From Candidatus Ghiorseimicrobium undicola (GTDB taxonomy: Bacteria; Omnitrophota; Gorgyraeia; Ghiorseimicrobiales; Ghiorseimicrobiaceae): DNA of 45,285 nt. Below are positions 16,483 through 25,652 of the stretch, one piece after another. How positions within the stretch are numbered: the stretch's first letter is position 1; each line of letters starts with the position of its first letter. The notes beneath the pieces are model-generated. The model made no database searches and was not told the origin of the DNA. It saw nothing but the letters and a program-made list of their open reading frames with translations. The translations under genes were made by a program, and so were the position numbers. The stretch is taken from the NCBI GenBank assembly GCA_002796125.1, contig PCWA01000030.1:16039-61323 (forward strand), read 5' to 3'.

Positions 16483-18002
16483 GAATAAAAATATCCATAT
16501 CTAAGGCTTTAATTTTAATCATCGGAATGGGGATTTTAATCCGGATGATCAACCTCGGCCAGCCGCTCCTCGAGGGTGCTTCGACCCGCCAGGTCCAGAC
16601 CGCAATGATTGCCAGAAATTTCTATAACCACGGGTTTAAATTATTTTATCCGCAAGTGGATAATTTTGGCAATAACCCCGGCTACCTGATGCTTGAGCTT
16701 TATATACTGCCGTTTATCGCGGCGATATTCTATAAACTGGCAGGAGGGGTTAATGAATGGATGTTAAGATGCATATCTATCTTTTTCTACGCGGCGTCGG
16801 CAATTATGCTTTATCGTCTATCCGTTTATTATTTTAATAAAAAAATCGGGCTTATCGCCGTCTTTTGTTTTACTGTTTCTCCGTTAAGTATATACCTTGG
16901 CCGGGCAGTGCATCCTGAAATGGCGATGACTTTTTTTAGCATGGCGGCAATATATAGTTTTTCCAGGTGGATTTATGAGGATAAAATTAAATACGGAATA
17001 TTTGCCGTTTTTTCCTTTGTGCTCGCGGTTTTATTAAAAATACCGAACCTTTATCTTTTGCTGCCTCTGTTTTTTATCGCGTTTACGAAATATAATTTAG
17101 CCTGTGTAAAAAAACCGCGCATCTTGATTTTTCTGGCGCTATGTTTTATTCCCATTGCTTTATTTAACCGCCATCAGTATTTAGTAAGGATGGCTTTTCC
17201 TAATCCGGCGATGGAAGTTTTCAATCTGGGAACTATTTTAGGGTATATACGTCTGTTTTTATCCGATAAGATGTTTTATAAGGCAAGCTTCGATAACCTG
17301 GCGGCTTATACGCTGACACCTATAGGCTTTAGCCTGTTTTTCTTTGGTTTTTTACAAAAGGTAAAAGAAAAAAAAGAACGGGTGTTTAAAATTTGGTTTT
17401 TAGGCGTGGTGATTTTTTTCTTAAGTCTACCGGCGCAGAGCGTTCAGGGGTATTATCAGATGCACCTTTTACCACTTGCCTGTATTTTTATCGCTAGGGC
17501 AGTCCATACGTTTAAAAATAGCGAAGTGGTTAAGCAAAATTACATAATCCGCCCGATTTCTGTTATAATACTTATTTTAGTTGTCAGTTTTGTCGTTTTC
17601 CGCTATTCTTACGCTTTTTACCGGATTCCCGCTAATTTTCGCTCCGTGGTTGAGGCGGGCAGGGAAGTTGACAGGGTGGCTGAAAAAGACGCCTTAATTA
17701 TTGCTTCGATTGAGAACGGCCCGGACTTAGTCTATTATTCTAACCGGCGCGGCTGGCCGTTTATGATTAATAGAGAAGCAGTACGGAATGAGGAAAAAAG
17801 AATGGGGAAAGATAAGGGCCGCATCTATGACCCGGTAGAATACCTTGAATTTTTAAGGTCAGAAGGCGCTGATTATTTTGCCTCAGCCTCTATGGCGGAA
17901 TTTAACGCCCATAAAAAATTTTCAGGCTATATGCGGGAAAATTTTCAGGTATTAAAAGAAGCCCAGAATTATATCATTTTTGATATCAGGAAGAAAAAAT
18001 GA
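16479..18002 (+). CDS. GT-C membrane glycosyltransferase (GT39 family), copy 2
   Basis: A 507-residue polytopic protein with about ten or more helices. The first loop reads LLEGASTRQVQTAMIARNFY (31-50), in which Glu32 and Arg37 take the place of the usual Asp-Glu pair of GT39/ArnT, a known variant of the family. A C-terminal soluble part follows (DALIIASIENGPDLVYYSN). It presumably transfers a sugar from polyprenyl phosphate on the outer face of the inner membrane. It is sandwiched between radical SAM copy 2 and a second GT39 gene, both with four-base overlaps. Confidence 0.83.
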   Translation: MRIKISISKALILIIGMGILIRMINLGQPLLEGASTRQVQTAMIARNFYNHGFKLFYPQVDNFGNNPGYLMLELYILPFIAAIFYKLAGGVNEWMLRCISIFFYAASAIMLYRLSVYYFNKKIGLIAVFCFTVSPLSIYLGRAVHPEMAMTFFSMAAIYSFSRWIYEDKIKYGIFAVFSFVLAVLLKIPNLYLLLPLFFIAFTKYNLACVKKPRILIFLALCFIPIALFNRHQYLVRMAFPNPAMEVFNLGTILGYIRLFLSDKMFYKASFDNLAAYTLTPIGFSLFFFGFLQKVKEKKERVFKIWFLGVVIFFLSLPAQSVQGYYQMHLLPLACIFIARAVHTFKNSEVVKQNYIIRPISVIILILVVSFVVFRYSYAFYRIPANFRSVVEAGREVDRVAEKDALIIASIENGPDLVYYSNRRGWPFMINREAVRNEEKRMGKDKGRIYDPVEYLEFLRSEGADYFASASMAEFNAHKKFSGYMRENFQVLKEAQNYIIFDIRKKK

Positions 18003-19507
18003 AGCCTATCTATATTGTTTCCTTAATTATATTTTTGTGCGTTGGATTAAGGCTGGTTAACCTTGATAAAGGATACAGTTCTGATGAAGGGTGGTTATTG
18101 AAAGTGGCAGGTTCTGACTTTAATAAAATTGTCCCCGCCTTAAGGACGGGTAACAGCGTTTTTCCTCCGCTTTCGCCGTTTCTAGTTCATTTCTGGATGC
18201 GGGTAAGTACGGCCGAGCCATGGGTGAGGGGTTATTTTGTATTTTTTGGTGTTGCTATATGCATTTTGGTATATCAACTCGGCAGGCTATTTATAGATAG
18301 GGCTTTTGGACAGATAGCGTTTTTTGCCAGTGCTGTTTCACCGCTTCTAATTTGGGCATCACAGTTTGTGAGAAGCTATATTGATTCGGCATTCTGGGCG
18401 CTTTTGTCAATTTATTTCATGCTCAGGATATTGAAAAGGGCGGGCTCTATCGGTGTTTTTTTGGGTTATGTTGTTTCTTCTCTCTTGGCAATCTATTCCT
18501 CGCATTTATTTATTCCATTGTTAATCGCACAGAATATTTTTATCTTTATTTTTTATCTTAGAGATGTGGCATTTTTGCGAAAGTGGCTGGTATCGCAGTC
18601 CATTCTCATAACGCTTTCTTTACCATGCCTGACACTTCTCGCTAGCCAGGTTAATCACGCAAGCGGCATGGCGGATAGATGGGCAAGTAAAGGCCTGCAC
18701 TTATTCGGTGTTAATATCGGGCATTACCCGAGGGGGATTGCCGCGGTAATTGGGATGGACCCGGGATTTTTGACCGGCTATGCGCTAACAGACAAATTCA
18801 ACAAATTAATCCTGATTGGAATTGCGGCTATCTCGCTTTTTCTTGCAGTATGGGTTATTTATAGAGGCATAAGCAAATTGAAGGCTGGTATGGCAGATAT
18901 CCGTTTAGCATTATTTTTTCCGGCAATTCTTGTTTTAAGTTTAATTATATATGATATCGCGGGGTATTTACTTGCGACGCCTCTACAACAGGCAGAGTAT
19001 TTTATTGTTCAGCATATTTTATTTATTTTTATAATGGCCGTATTTGTTTATTCGATAAAAAAAGAAAAACTTAATCTGAAATTGCTGCTTTTGGCGGGCA
19101 TCGGCGCGGTTTATTTGTTGCGTTTTGGCGATGCCGTTAAGCCGGAATTTGACACAAAAAAGGCGAGCATTTACTTATTTAAGAATATTAAGCCAGAGGA
19201 TACGCTCTTGATGGTAAGAAATACCAATACTTACATTGACTCGAATATGCCTAACGCGGTGGTTATGGCTGAGTTTCTCCAGAGGAACCACGATAGCGGT
19301 TATTATGAACCCTTAAATAAAAAGGCAAAGGCGAAACTTAGCGAAATAAAGGAAAAATCCAGCGATTTATGGTTTTATAAGTTATACAGCAATGATGATA
19401 TTCTGGGAGCAAATAGGCTGATTGAGGATTGGCTGGCGAAGAACGGCTATCAGGTTTATCGGGCTGAAAAATTCAGGAAAATATCCATTATTAATTACAA
19501 AAAATAA
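17999..19507 (+). CDS. GT-C membrane glycosyltransferase (GT39 family), copy 3
   Basis: A 502-residue polytopic protein. The first-loop motif is SSDEGW with D29/E30, the classic PMT-like acidic pair, and FPPLSPFLVHFWMRV is a conserved first-loop/second-helix sequence. A C-terminal periplasmic part of about 120 residues follows (TLLMVRNTNTYID). It is co-translated with the preceding GT39 gene (ATGA). Two adjacent GT39 genes imply two different transfer steps or two donor sugars. An SDR gene begins five bases after the stop. Confidence 0.84.
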   Translation: MKPIYIVSLIIFLCVGLRLVNLDKGYSSDEGWLLKVAGSDFNKIVPALRTGNSVFPPLSPFLVHFWMRVSTAEPWVRGYFVFFGVAICILVYQLGRLFIDRAFGQIAFFASAVSPLLIWASQFVRSYIDSAFWALLSIYFMLRILKRAGSIGVFLGYVVSSLLAIYSSHLFIPLLIAQNIFIFIFYLRDVAFLRKWLVSQSILITLSLPCLTLLASQVNHASGMADRWASKGLHLFGVNIGHYPRGIAAVIGMDPGFLTGYALTDKFNKLILIGIAAISLFLAVWVIYRGISKLKAGMADIRLALFFPAILVLSLIIYDIAGYLLATPLQQAEYFIVQHILFIFIMAVFVYSIKKEKLNLKLLLLAGIGAVYLLRFGDAVKPEFDTKKASIYLFKNIKPEDTLLMVRNTNTYIDSNMPNAVVMAEFLQRNHDSGYYEPLNKKAKAKLSEIKEKSSDLWFYKLYSNDDILGANRLIEDWLAKNGYQVYRAEKFRKISIINYKK

Positions 19508-19511
19508 AAAA

Positions 19512-20483
19512 ATGAAAAAAATATTAATTACAGGGGTTGCGGGGATGATCGGTTCTCATCTTTTGGATGAGCTTATTAAGCGGGGATATGAAGTGATAGG
19601 TACCGATGATTTAAGTTTCGGCAAACTGGAAAAGATCCAGCATAATCTCGATAATAAAAATTTCAAGTTTTATGACTGCGATATTTTAGATCACGATAAA
19701 ATGAACGTAATTGCCAAAGGTGTGGATGTTATTGCGCATTTGGCAGCTGTTAAAAAACTTGGCAAGGAGGAATTTGACGTAAGGATTATGGAGGTTAACG
19801 GCAGGGGGACGGAGTCTATGTTCGCGCTGGCTAAATCCAATAAGGCCAGGATTATCTTCGCATCGACTTCTGATGTTTATGGGATGTCTAGCGATATACC
19901 CTTACGGGAAGACGGTGATATATTAATGGGGACAAGTTCTATAAAGCGCTGGTCGTATGCTGTTTCGAAGCTGTATTCCGAACATATCGCGTTTGCCTAT
20001 TATCGGCATTATGGAGTTCCTATGGTAGTGCTTAGGTATTTTGGCGGCTTTAGCCCGCGTTCGAGCGCGTCTTGGAGCGGGGGCCATATACCTATATTCA
20101 TAGACGCGGTGTTAAATGACAAAGAGATTATCATCCACGGAGACGGAAAGCAGACGCGTTCAATGGCGTATATTTCCGATATCGTAAACGGTACTGTCCT
20201 GGCGATGACGAATGATAAAGCTACAGGCCAGATTATTAATATCGGCAACGACGAAGAACTCAGCGTTATCGATACCGCCTATTTAATACATGAAATCGCC
20301 AATACCGGCAAGAAGTTAAAATTAAAATTAGTGCCTTTTAAGGAATTATTTGGTAATTACAGGGATATTATGCGCAGGATTCCGGATTTGACAAAGGCGC
20401 GTAATATCCTCGGTTATCGGCCTTCTGTATCGCTTCGCCAAGGGATAGAGTTGACAATCAAGGCGATGAGAAAAACTCTGTAG
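19512..20483 (+). CDS. NAD-dependent epimerase/dehydratase (extended SDR)
   Basis: A 323-residue extended SDR with the Rossmann motif GVAGMIG at residues 8-14, STSDVYG, and catalytic Y149/K153 (YAVSK). It looks like a UDP-glucose/galactose 4-epimerase-type or GDP-sugar dehydratase-type enzyme. The longer reading frame back to 19422 overlaps the end of the GT39 gene and adds 30 unusual residues with no SDR character. I therefore chose the ATG at 19512, right after the upstream stop and directly in front of MKKILITG. It probably makes the sugar nucleotide used by the neighbouring glycosyltransferases. Confidence 0.87.
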   Translation: MKKILITGVAGMIGSHLLDELIKRGYEVIGTDDLSFGKLEKIQHNLDNKNFKFYDCDILDHDKMNVIAKGVDVIAHLAAVKKLGKEEFDVRIMEVNGRGTESMFALAKSNKARIIFASTSDVYGMSSDIPLREDGDILMGTSSIKRWSYAVSKLYSEHIAFAYYRHYGVPMVVLRYFGGFSPRSSASWSGGHIPIFIDAVLNDKEIIIHGDGKQTRSMAYISDIVNGTVLAMTNDKATGQIINIGNDEELSVIDTAYLIHEIANTGKKLKLKLVPFKELFGNYRDIMRRIPDLTKARNILGYRPSVSLRQGIELTIKAMRKTL

Positions 20484-20493
20484 GAATTTAGTT

Positions 20494-21909
20494 ATGTATG
20501 ATATTGCGTTAGTCTATCCGCCGGTTTCAATCAAGGGAAGGTATAAAAAAGTGGCGACGGGCCATGAGGTTCCACCTCAGCCGCTTATATATCTTGGCGC
20601 GTATTTACGCAAGAATAATTTTAAATGTAAACTTATCGATGCTAATGCGTTTGCCTTAGATATTAATGAGACGGTAAAGGCGGTTCTAGAGGCAGGGGCC
20701 AGATGCGTAGGCATTACCACTCCGACGATGCTTATTTCTACCGCCGCTAAACTTGCCACGAAGCTTAAAGAGAAAGATGCCGGCATAACAGTTATTGTCG
20801 GAGGCCCGCATATAACCGCCGTACCGGAAAAAACAATGGAGTTATATAAAGATATTGATATCGGAGTCCTCGGAGAAGGGGAGGTAACGATAATTGAATT
20901 ACTCCATGCCTTAAAGGATAAAACCGGCCTTGAATCCGTAAGAGGGATTATCTATAGGGGCAGTACAGGTTTGATAACTACCGAGAGCAGGCCTTATCTT
21001 CAAGACCTGGATATGCTTCCTTTGCCTGCCTGGGATATGCTTCCGGATATACTAAAACATTATCAACAGTCAGCCGCCAGAATCGACAGGCTGCCCAATA
21101 TGTCGATTATCACCTCACGGGGATGCCCATTCCAATGCATCTTTTGCGCAAGAAATGTTTTTGGCAATGTAACGCGTTCTCATAGCGCGGATTATATTTT
21201 AAATATGGTTAAGCATTTGATTAAAACATATAAGGTCAAGAGCCTAAGCATCGAAGATGAAAATTTCGTTATCTATAAAAAACGGCTGGTAGAATTCTGT
21301 AACCGTATCATCGAGGAAAAAATTGATATCACCTGGGATTGCGCTTCAAATATAAATGCCGTAAACGAAGAGTTATTGGTTCTAATGAAAAAAGCGGGAT
21401 GCTGGCAAATAAATTATGGTATCGAAAGCGGTTCTCAGAGGATACTTAATTTTATCAAAAAAGGGGTTACTAAAGAATCTATAGAAAATGCTTTGACGCT
21501 AACCAAAAAATGCGGCATACAGACAAAAGCCTATTTTATTATCGGCCATCCGACAGAAACGCTGGAATCAATACAGGAAACCATCGATTTTATTAAAAAA
21601 ATCGACCTTGATATTTTTCAGATGTCTTTTATGGTTCCTTTGCCCGGGGCTGAACTTTACGGCATTGCCGATAAGTACGGAGAATTTAGGAACGATTGGG
21701 ATGATATGAATATATGGACGCCGCTTTTTATCCCGCGCGGCTTAACTGAAGAAGATTTAAAAAGAGAATCAAAAAGGGCTTATCGGGAGTTTTATTTCAG
21801 GTTTAAACCGGCGATGACTTTTCTAAGGCGCGCATTGAGGCCAACAGCGTTTAAGAAATTTTTCAGCGATGGGATTAAAATCTTAAGATTTTTAATGGCA
21901 AAGGACTAG
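20494..21909 (+). CDS. B12-binding-domain radical SAM protein, copy 3
   Basis: A 471-residue class B radical SAM protein. The N-terminal domain includes YPPVSIKGRYKK, PPQPLIYLGAYLRK and VGGPHITAVPE. The iron-sulfur cluster motif is C211-x3-C215-x2-C218 (RGCPFQCIFC), and GIESGSQ follows. The start is preceded by AGGAATT. A GT2 gene begins immediately after the stop codon with no spacing. This is the same radical SAM plus GT2 pairing seen at copy 2, in reverse order. Its reaction (C-methylation or other) is not predictable. Confidence 0.9.
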   Translation: MYDIALVYPPVSIKGRYKKVATGHEVPPQPLIYLGAYLRKNNFKCKLIDANAFALDINETVKAVLEAGARCVGITTPTMLISTAAKLATKLKEKDAGITVIVGGPHITAVPEKTMELYKDIDIGVLGEGEVTIIELLHALKDKTGLESVRGIIYRGSTGLITTESRPYLQDLDMLPLPAWDMLPDILKHYQQSAARIDRLPNMSIITSRGCPFQCIFCARNVFGNVTRSHSADYILNMVKHLIKTYKVKSLSIEDENFVIYKKRLVEFCNRIIEEKIDITWDCASNINAVNEELLVLMKKAGCWQINYGIESGSQRILNFIKKGVTKESIENALTLTKKCGIQTKAYFIIGHPTETLESIQETIDFIKKIDLDIFQMSFMVPLPGAELYGIADKYGEFRNDWDDMNIWTPLFIPRGLTEEDLKRESKRAYREFYFRFKPAMTFLRRALRPTAFKKFFSDGIKILRFLMAKD

Positions 21910-22692
21910 ATGATTATTTTTGTAATACCCGCCTATAACGAGGCGGATAATATACGCAGCCTGCTTACTAAGACGGATAGAAAGATGCGTGATGAGAATC
22001 TCGCCTATAAGATAATCATTATCAATGACGGCAGCACGGATGGCACCGTTAAAGTTGTCGAGTCATTTCAGGCGCGTATACCGGTTAAGATATACAGCCA
22101 TTATCCGAATAAGGGCGTAGGGGAAGCCTTCCGTGCCGGTTTTAGGCATGCGCTGGAAGAATCTAGCGACAATGATATTATCATAACCAAAGAAGCGGAT
22201 AATACGAGCGATTTAAACATTGCTGCTAAACTGGTTGAGAAAATCGGCCAGGGTTATGACCTTGCGTTAGCTTCGTGCTACGCAAAAGAAGGCCGTGTCC
22301 TGGGAACGACTTTTTACCGGCTCATCCTCAGCCGGACAGCTAATTTTATCCTTAAGCTCTTTATCCCGATTAAGAATGTTAATACATTCAGTTCATTTTA
22401 CCGTGCTTATCGCGCCAAGTCTTTAAGAGACCTTCAGCATGTTTATCAAGATAAGTTGATAGAACAGGGCGGCTTTGAATGCATGGTTGAATTACTTATG
22501 AAATTTGCCAGGGACAACAGGTTTAAGATTGCCGAAGTCCCCATGATTTTAAACGGGCACGTCAGGGAAGGCAAGAGTAAAATGAAGGTCATTAAGACAA
22601 TAAAAGGTTTTCTCAAGGTTATTTATAAAGAGCGAATCGCGTATGAGTTTAAAAGGTTGTTTAGGCATCCGGCGTATAATTCGGGAAAATAA
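21910..22692 (+). CDS. Glycosyltransferase family 2 (DPM1-like)
   Basis: A 260-residue GT-A protein with IIFVIPAYNEADN, the nucleotide-binding IINDGSTDGT, and KEADNTSD at the usual metal-site position. TTFYRLILSRTANFILK is the amphipathic region seen in polyprenyl-phosphate sugar synthases. The basic C-terminus suggests membrane association. The ATG directly follows the TAG of the upstream gene, so the two are probably translationally coupled. It is followed by a 34-base gap, one of the larger gaps in the run, in which I see no firm signal. Confidence 0.85.
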   Translation: MIIFVIPAYNEADNIRSLLTKTDRKMRDENLAYKIIIINDGSTDGTVKVVESFQARIPVKIYSHYPNKGVGEAFRAGFRHALEESSDNDIIITKEADNTSDLNIAAKLVEKIGQGYDLALASCYAKEGRVLGTTFYRLILSRTANFILKLFIPIKNVNTFSSFYRAYRAKSLRDLQHVYQDKLIEQGGFECMVELLMKFARDNRFKIAEVPMILNGHVREGKSKMKVIKTIKGFLKVIYKERIAYEFKRLFRHPAYNSGK

Positions 22693-22726
22693 AAACTTAT
22701 AGAAATGCGCGGCTAATAAAGTTTAT

Positions 22727-23395
22727 ATGATAAAAAAACTTAGTATCGAAGATATAAACGCCGTGGCACAAGCGCAGATGGAACTTGTGCCGGATAGTTA
22801 TTTATCCCGCTTGGGCCAGGGATTCCTATCAATATATTACCACCAGGTATGCAGGTCTTCATTTTCCGCAGGATTTGTTTATGTATATAATGAAAAGATA
22901 GCCGGCTATATGACGGCGACAGAAGATTCGTCGCGCCTTCTAAAGGATGTATTTAAGCATAATTTTTTCGAATTAATCATGACTTTTTTTATCGTATTGA
23001 TTAGGAACCCAAAAGTGTTTTTAGACGGGATAAAGCTAATTTTTTTTATTGTTTTCGACAGGCAGGAGAGGGCGAATAAAATAAAGGCGGAACTTAATAC
23101 ATTTGGCGTATTGCCTGAATATCGGAGCCGGGATTTTTTCAGAGAAACAAAAATTAAAATTTCAAAAGAGTTGTTTGAGAAGTGCATTGAGTTTTTACGC
23201 AAGAGGGGAATCGGCTTTGTTAAGGTAAGTACAAGATCGGATAATGCCGCGATAAATAACTTTTATAAGAAGATGGGGTTTGAGGTTAAATATACTTATA
23301 GAAGCCCGGTTATCCGCTATGATGGCGCTACATTTAGCTATATGAATGTGTTGGATATTAATAAATATTTTACCGAAAGGGCAGGCAGGGATTGA
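22727..23395 (+). CDS. GNAT-family N-acetyltransferase
   Basis: A 222-residue protein with a GNAT C-terminal half: FGVLPEYRSRDFF around residues 124-136 (the acetyl-CoA binding region, less canonical than R-x2-G-x-A), then KISKELFEKCIEFLRKRG, then the late motif STRSDNAAINNFYKKMGFE. The first 90 residues carry a hydrophobic stretch (FFELIMTFFIVLIRNPKVFL) that is unusual in soluble GNATs and may tie the enzyme to the membrane or bind a lipid carrier. It is probably an amino-sugar N-acetyltransferase or similar for the glycan. The overlapping next gene starts with TTG. Confidence 0.8.
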   Translation: MIKKLSIEDINAVAQAQMELVPDSYLSRLGQGFLSIYYHQVCRSSFSAGFVYVYNEKIAGYMTATEDSSRLLKDVFKHNFFELIMTFFIVLIRNPKVFLDGIKLIFFIVFDRQERANKIKAELNTFGVLPEYRSRDFFRETKIKISKELFEKCIEFLRKRGIGFVKVSTRSDNAAINNFYKKMGFEVKYTYRSPVIRYDGATFSYMNVLDINKYFTERAGRD

Positions 23396-24336
23396 AAAAT
23401 AGTTGTTCCGTTCAGGTAGATTTAGATTCTTTCGCCACGCTTTTACATTTTTATAATTATCGCCTCACCGACCGCGAGCTTAAGGAGCTATCAATATTTT
23501 ATCCGCTTGTTATCTCCAGATTTTTAGATTTATTCAGGCGATTGGACATAAAGGCGACATTTTTTGTCGCGGGGTGGGATGTAGAAGGGAATCCCGAGGC
23601 GGCAGAGTCCATAAAACTCCTAAGCAGCCAAGGCCATGAGGTAGCCAGCCATTCATACGCGCATCAATATAACTTTACGTGCCTGAATGAAAAGGAAATA
23701 GAGTCTGATATACAAAAAAATTCTAACTTTATAGAAAATATAACCGGCCTAAAACCATTGGGTTTTAAAACTCCGGGGTGCTGCAGCACGGCCGCCTTAT
23801 TTGCGATAATCTCTCGGTGCGGGTTCTTATACGATTCTTCGGTTGCCCCGTCGTTTATTTATGAATTTTGGAAAAGGATGCGCAGTATAAGCAAGCATAA
23901 TGAATACCGTTCAGGAAAGAGTGATTTTATTTCATTGATCAGCCCCCGCATTCCTTACCGGGTTTCCCGGTCAATATGGCGCTATAAGTTAGCGGGTTTA
24001 TCGCCTCAAATTATCGAGATGCCCTTTAGCTGTCTTCCTTTCACCCGGGTGCCTTTTTACTCAAACAGCCTTTTTATGTTCGGAGAAAACGCAATTAACA
24101 GGCTGTGCTATAGCCTCCTAAAGCGCAATCATCTTATTTTCTTTATGCATGGCATTGATCTGGTGGATTTATATAAGGATAATGTAGATATAAGATTAAG
24201 GGCGCACCCGTTCGTGTCCATGCCGCTGGCGAAAAAAATAAAGCACCTGGAAGTATTTTTGCAAAAAGCCAAAGGCGATTTTATTTTTAAACGCAGCGAT
24301 GTTTTGGCGAGGGAAATTTTAAATAATAATAAATAG
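23392..24336 (+). CDS. Polysaccharide deacetylase (NodB-homology) protein
   Basis: A 314-residue single-domain deacetylase. The metal-binding aspartate is in the VQVDLDSF segment (D10 or D12), the zinc motif HSYAH is at 87-91, and FKTPGCCSTAAL is like motif 3 with a proline-glycine turn. There is no signal peptide, so it acts in the cytoplasm, probably on an N-acetylated sugar intermediate. The start codon is TTG, which overlaps the stop of the GNAT gene (TTGA) and follows a GGCAGGGA ribosome binding region. The adjacent GNAT could replace the removed acetyl group with another acyl chain; this is inference. A 32-base gap follows. Confidence 0.85.
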   Translation: MKNSCSVQVDLDSFATLLHFYNYRLTDRELKELSIFYPLVISRFLDLFRRLDIKATFFVAGWDVEGNPEAAESIKLLSSQGHEVASHSYAHQYNFTCLNEKEIESDIQKNSNFIENITGLKPLGFKTPGCCSTAALFAIISRCGFLYDSSVAPSFIYEFWKRMRSISKHNEYRSGKSDFISLISPRIPYRVSRSIWRYKLAGLSPQIIEMPFSCLPFTRVPFYSNSLFMFGENAINRLCYSLLKRNHLIFFMHGIDLVDLYKDNVDIRLRAHPFVSMPLAKKIKHLEVFLQKAKGDFIFKRSDVLAREILNNNK

Positions 24337-24368
24337 TTTTTTTACAATTCGGGGCCATATTTTACGTT

Positions 24369-25652
24369 ATGAAACGACAAATTTTGAGCTGGACATTCAT
24401 AGGGTTGATTATTCGTTTGCTTGTCATGCCGTTTTCTTTTCACGGCCACGATATATTTTGGATATACTACGCGCCATTTAAATTTATCACCCAAGGGGCG
24501 TGGGATCCTTATTTGCATTTAAGCCAGAATTTCCCCGGCCTTCATTATACTTATTATGCTCCTTTCTTATTTTTTATAATTTCGTTATTCCTTTTTTTAT
24601 TTCAGCCATTGCTGCCTGATTTATCCAGGCTTTATTCGGTTTTTGAGACATGGAATTATACTTTTACCGGCAATACGATACACTATGCCTCAATTTTTTC
24701 CGGCATGCAGTTGTTCCGAACGCTTTTTATTTTTAAACTGCCATTTCTTATATTTGATTTTTCCATAGGCGCTATTATATTAAGTTTACTGAAATCCCGG
24801 CCGAAAGAAAGGATAGCGGCTTATATCATTTGGATGTTGAATCCCTTTATCCTGCATAGCTGCTATGCTATCGGACAGGTTGATATTATCGTAACTTTTT
24901 TAGTTATGGCGGCCCTTTATTGTATTTATCTCCGGAAGAAAAAAACCGCATGTGTTATATTGACGCTGGGCGTATTAACAAAAACAATGCCTATCCTTTT
25001 GATCCCTTTCGCCATTATTCTTTTGGCCGACTCTTTTAGAGAAGGGGTTAAATTATCGATTTTTTCGGCGGTTACTTTTTTAACCCTAATAATACCGTTT
25101 ATGATTTCATCGGGAAATTTGGTTTTTAATTCATTTTTCTTCTTTGGCACGGGAAGCAGCTCGCTGCGGCAGGTTTTCTTTATGATCTCTTATGCGCTTC
25201 TGTCATTTTTTTATATATTTACCAGGAAAAAAGGTCCAGCCGATTTTGATTTTATAGTTTCGGCTTTTATCATTATTTTATTGTTATTTTACGCATTTTA
25301 TGTGGTAACTTTACGCTATTTCATCGTGATAACGCCGCTGTTAATCTATATCAGCATGAAGAATAAGAAATTTTGGTGGTATGGTTTGGTTTTCTTGATT
25401 GCCTTATTCGAGCTAAAGAATTTTGATACTACTGTGCAGTGGGGGCTGTTTTCGCCTCTTTATCCTGAGTTTTTTAGCGGCCTTCCAATTATGGATAGTT
25501 TTTTAAACCTTAAAATCGATGTAAGGATTATACATAAATTGATGTATAGGGTATTTTTTGCGGCTTCACTCATAATGTGCGCGCATCTTCTTTATTACAA
25601 TAGAAAAAATTTCAATTTTCAGAAGTTTATGCCATGGCAAAAATCAGCGTAA
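24369..25652 (+). CDS. GT-C membrane glycosyltransferase (PIG-M/GT87-like), copy 4
   Basis: A 427-residue polytopic protein. The first loop contains FHGHDIFW (H27-D28), and a later conserved stretch is NPFILHSCYAIGQVDIIVTF, with the GQVD motif typical of mannosyltransferases of the PIG-M, GT87 and related families. It has no large soluble C-terminal domain. It probably moves a sugar from a polyprenyl-phosphate donor on the periplasmic side. The ATG at 24369 lacks a clear ribosome binding site and follows a 32-base gap. It ends by overlapping the hypothetical gene at 25634 by 19 bases, which suggests functional linkage. Confidence 0.78.
   Translation: MKRQILSWTFIGLIIRLLVMPFSFHGHDIFWIYYAPFKFITQGAWDPYLHLSQNFPGLHYTYYAPFLFFIISLFLFLFQPLLPDLSRLYSVFETWNYTFTGNTIHYASIFSGMQLFRTLFIFKLPFLIFDFSIGAIILSLLKSRPKERIAAYIIWMLNPFILHSCYAIGQVDIIVTFLVMAALYCIYLRKKKTACVILTLGVLTKTMPILLIPFAIILLADSFREGVKLSIFSAVTFLTLIIPFMISSGNLVFNSFFFFGTGSSSLRQVFFMISYALLSFFYIFTRKKGPADFDFIVSAFIIILLLFYAFYVVTLRYFIVITPLLIYISMKNKKFWWYGLVFLIALFELKNFDTTVQWGLFSPLYPEFFSGLPIMDSFLNLKIDVRIIHKLMYRVFFAASLIMCAHLLYYNRKNFNFQKFMPWQKSA

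Noticed and set aside
19422-19511. Upstream in-frame extension of the SDR gene
   Set aside because: It overlaps the coding end of the GT39 gene and adds 30 residues with no SDR pattern. The ATG at 19512 directly precedes the Rossmann strand.
22693-22724. AAACTT ... AAGTTT inverted repeat in the 34-base gap
   Set aside because: The arms are six A/T-rich bases with a 20-base loop and no U-run after it, so it is neither a good terminator nor a convincing operator.
24304-24332. TTGGCG-17-TAATAA promoter-like pair before the GT-C gene at 24369
   Set aside because: The -10 box matches only three of six consensus positions and lies in an A/T-rich gene end. A chance match is likely.
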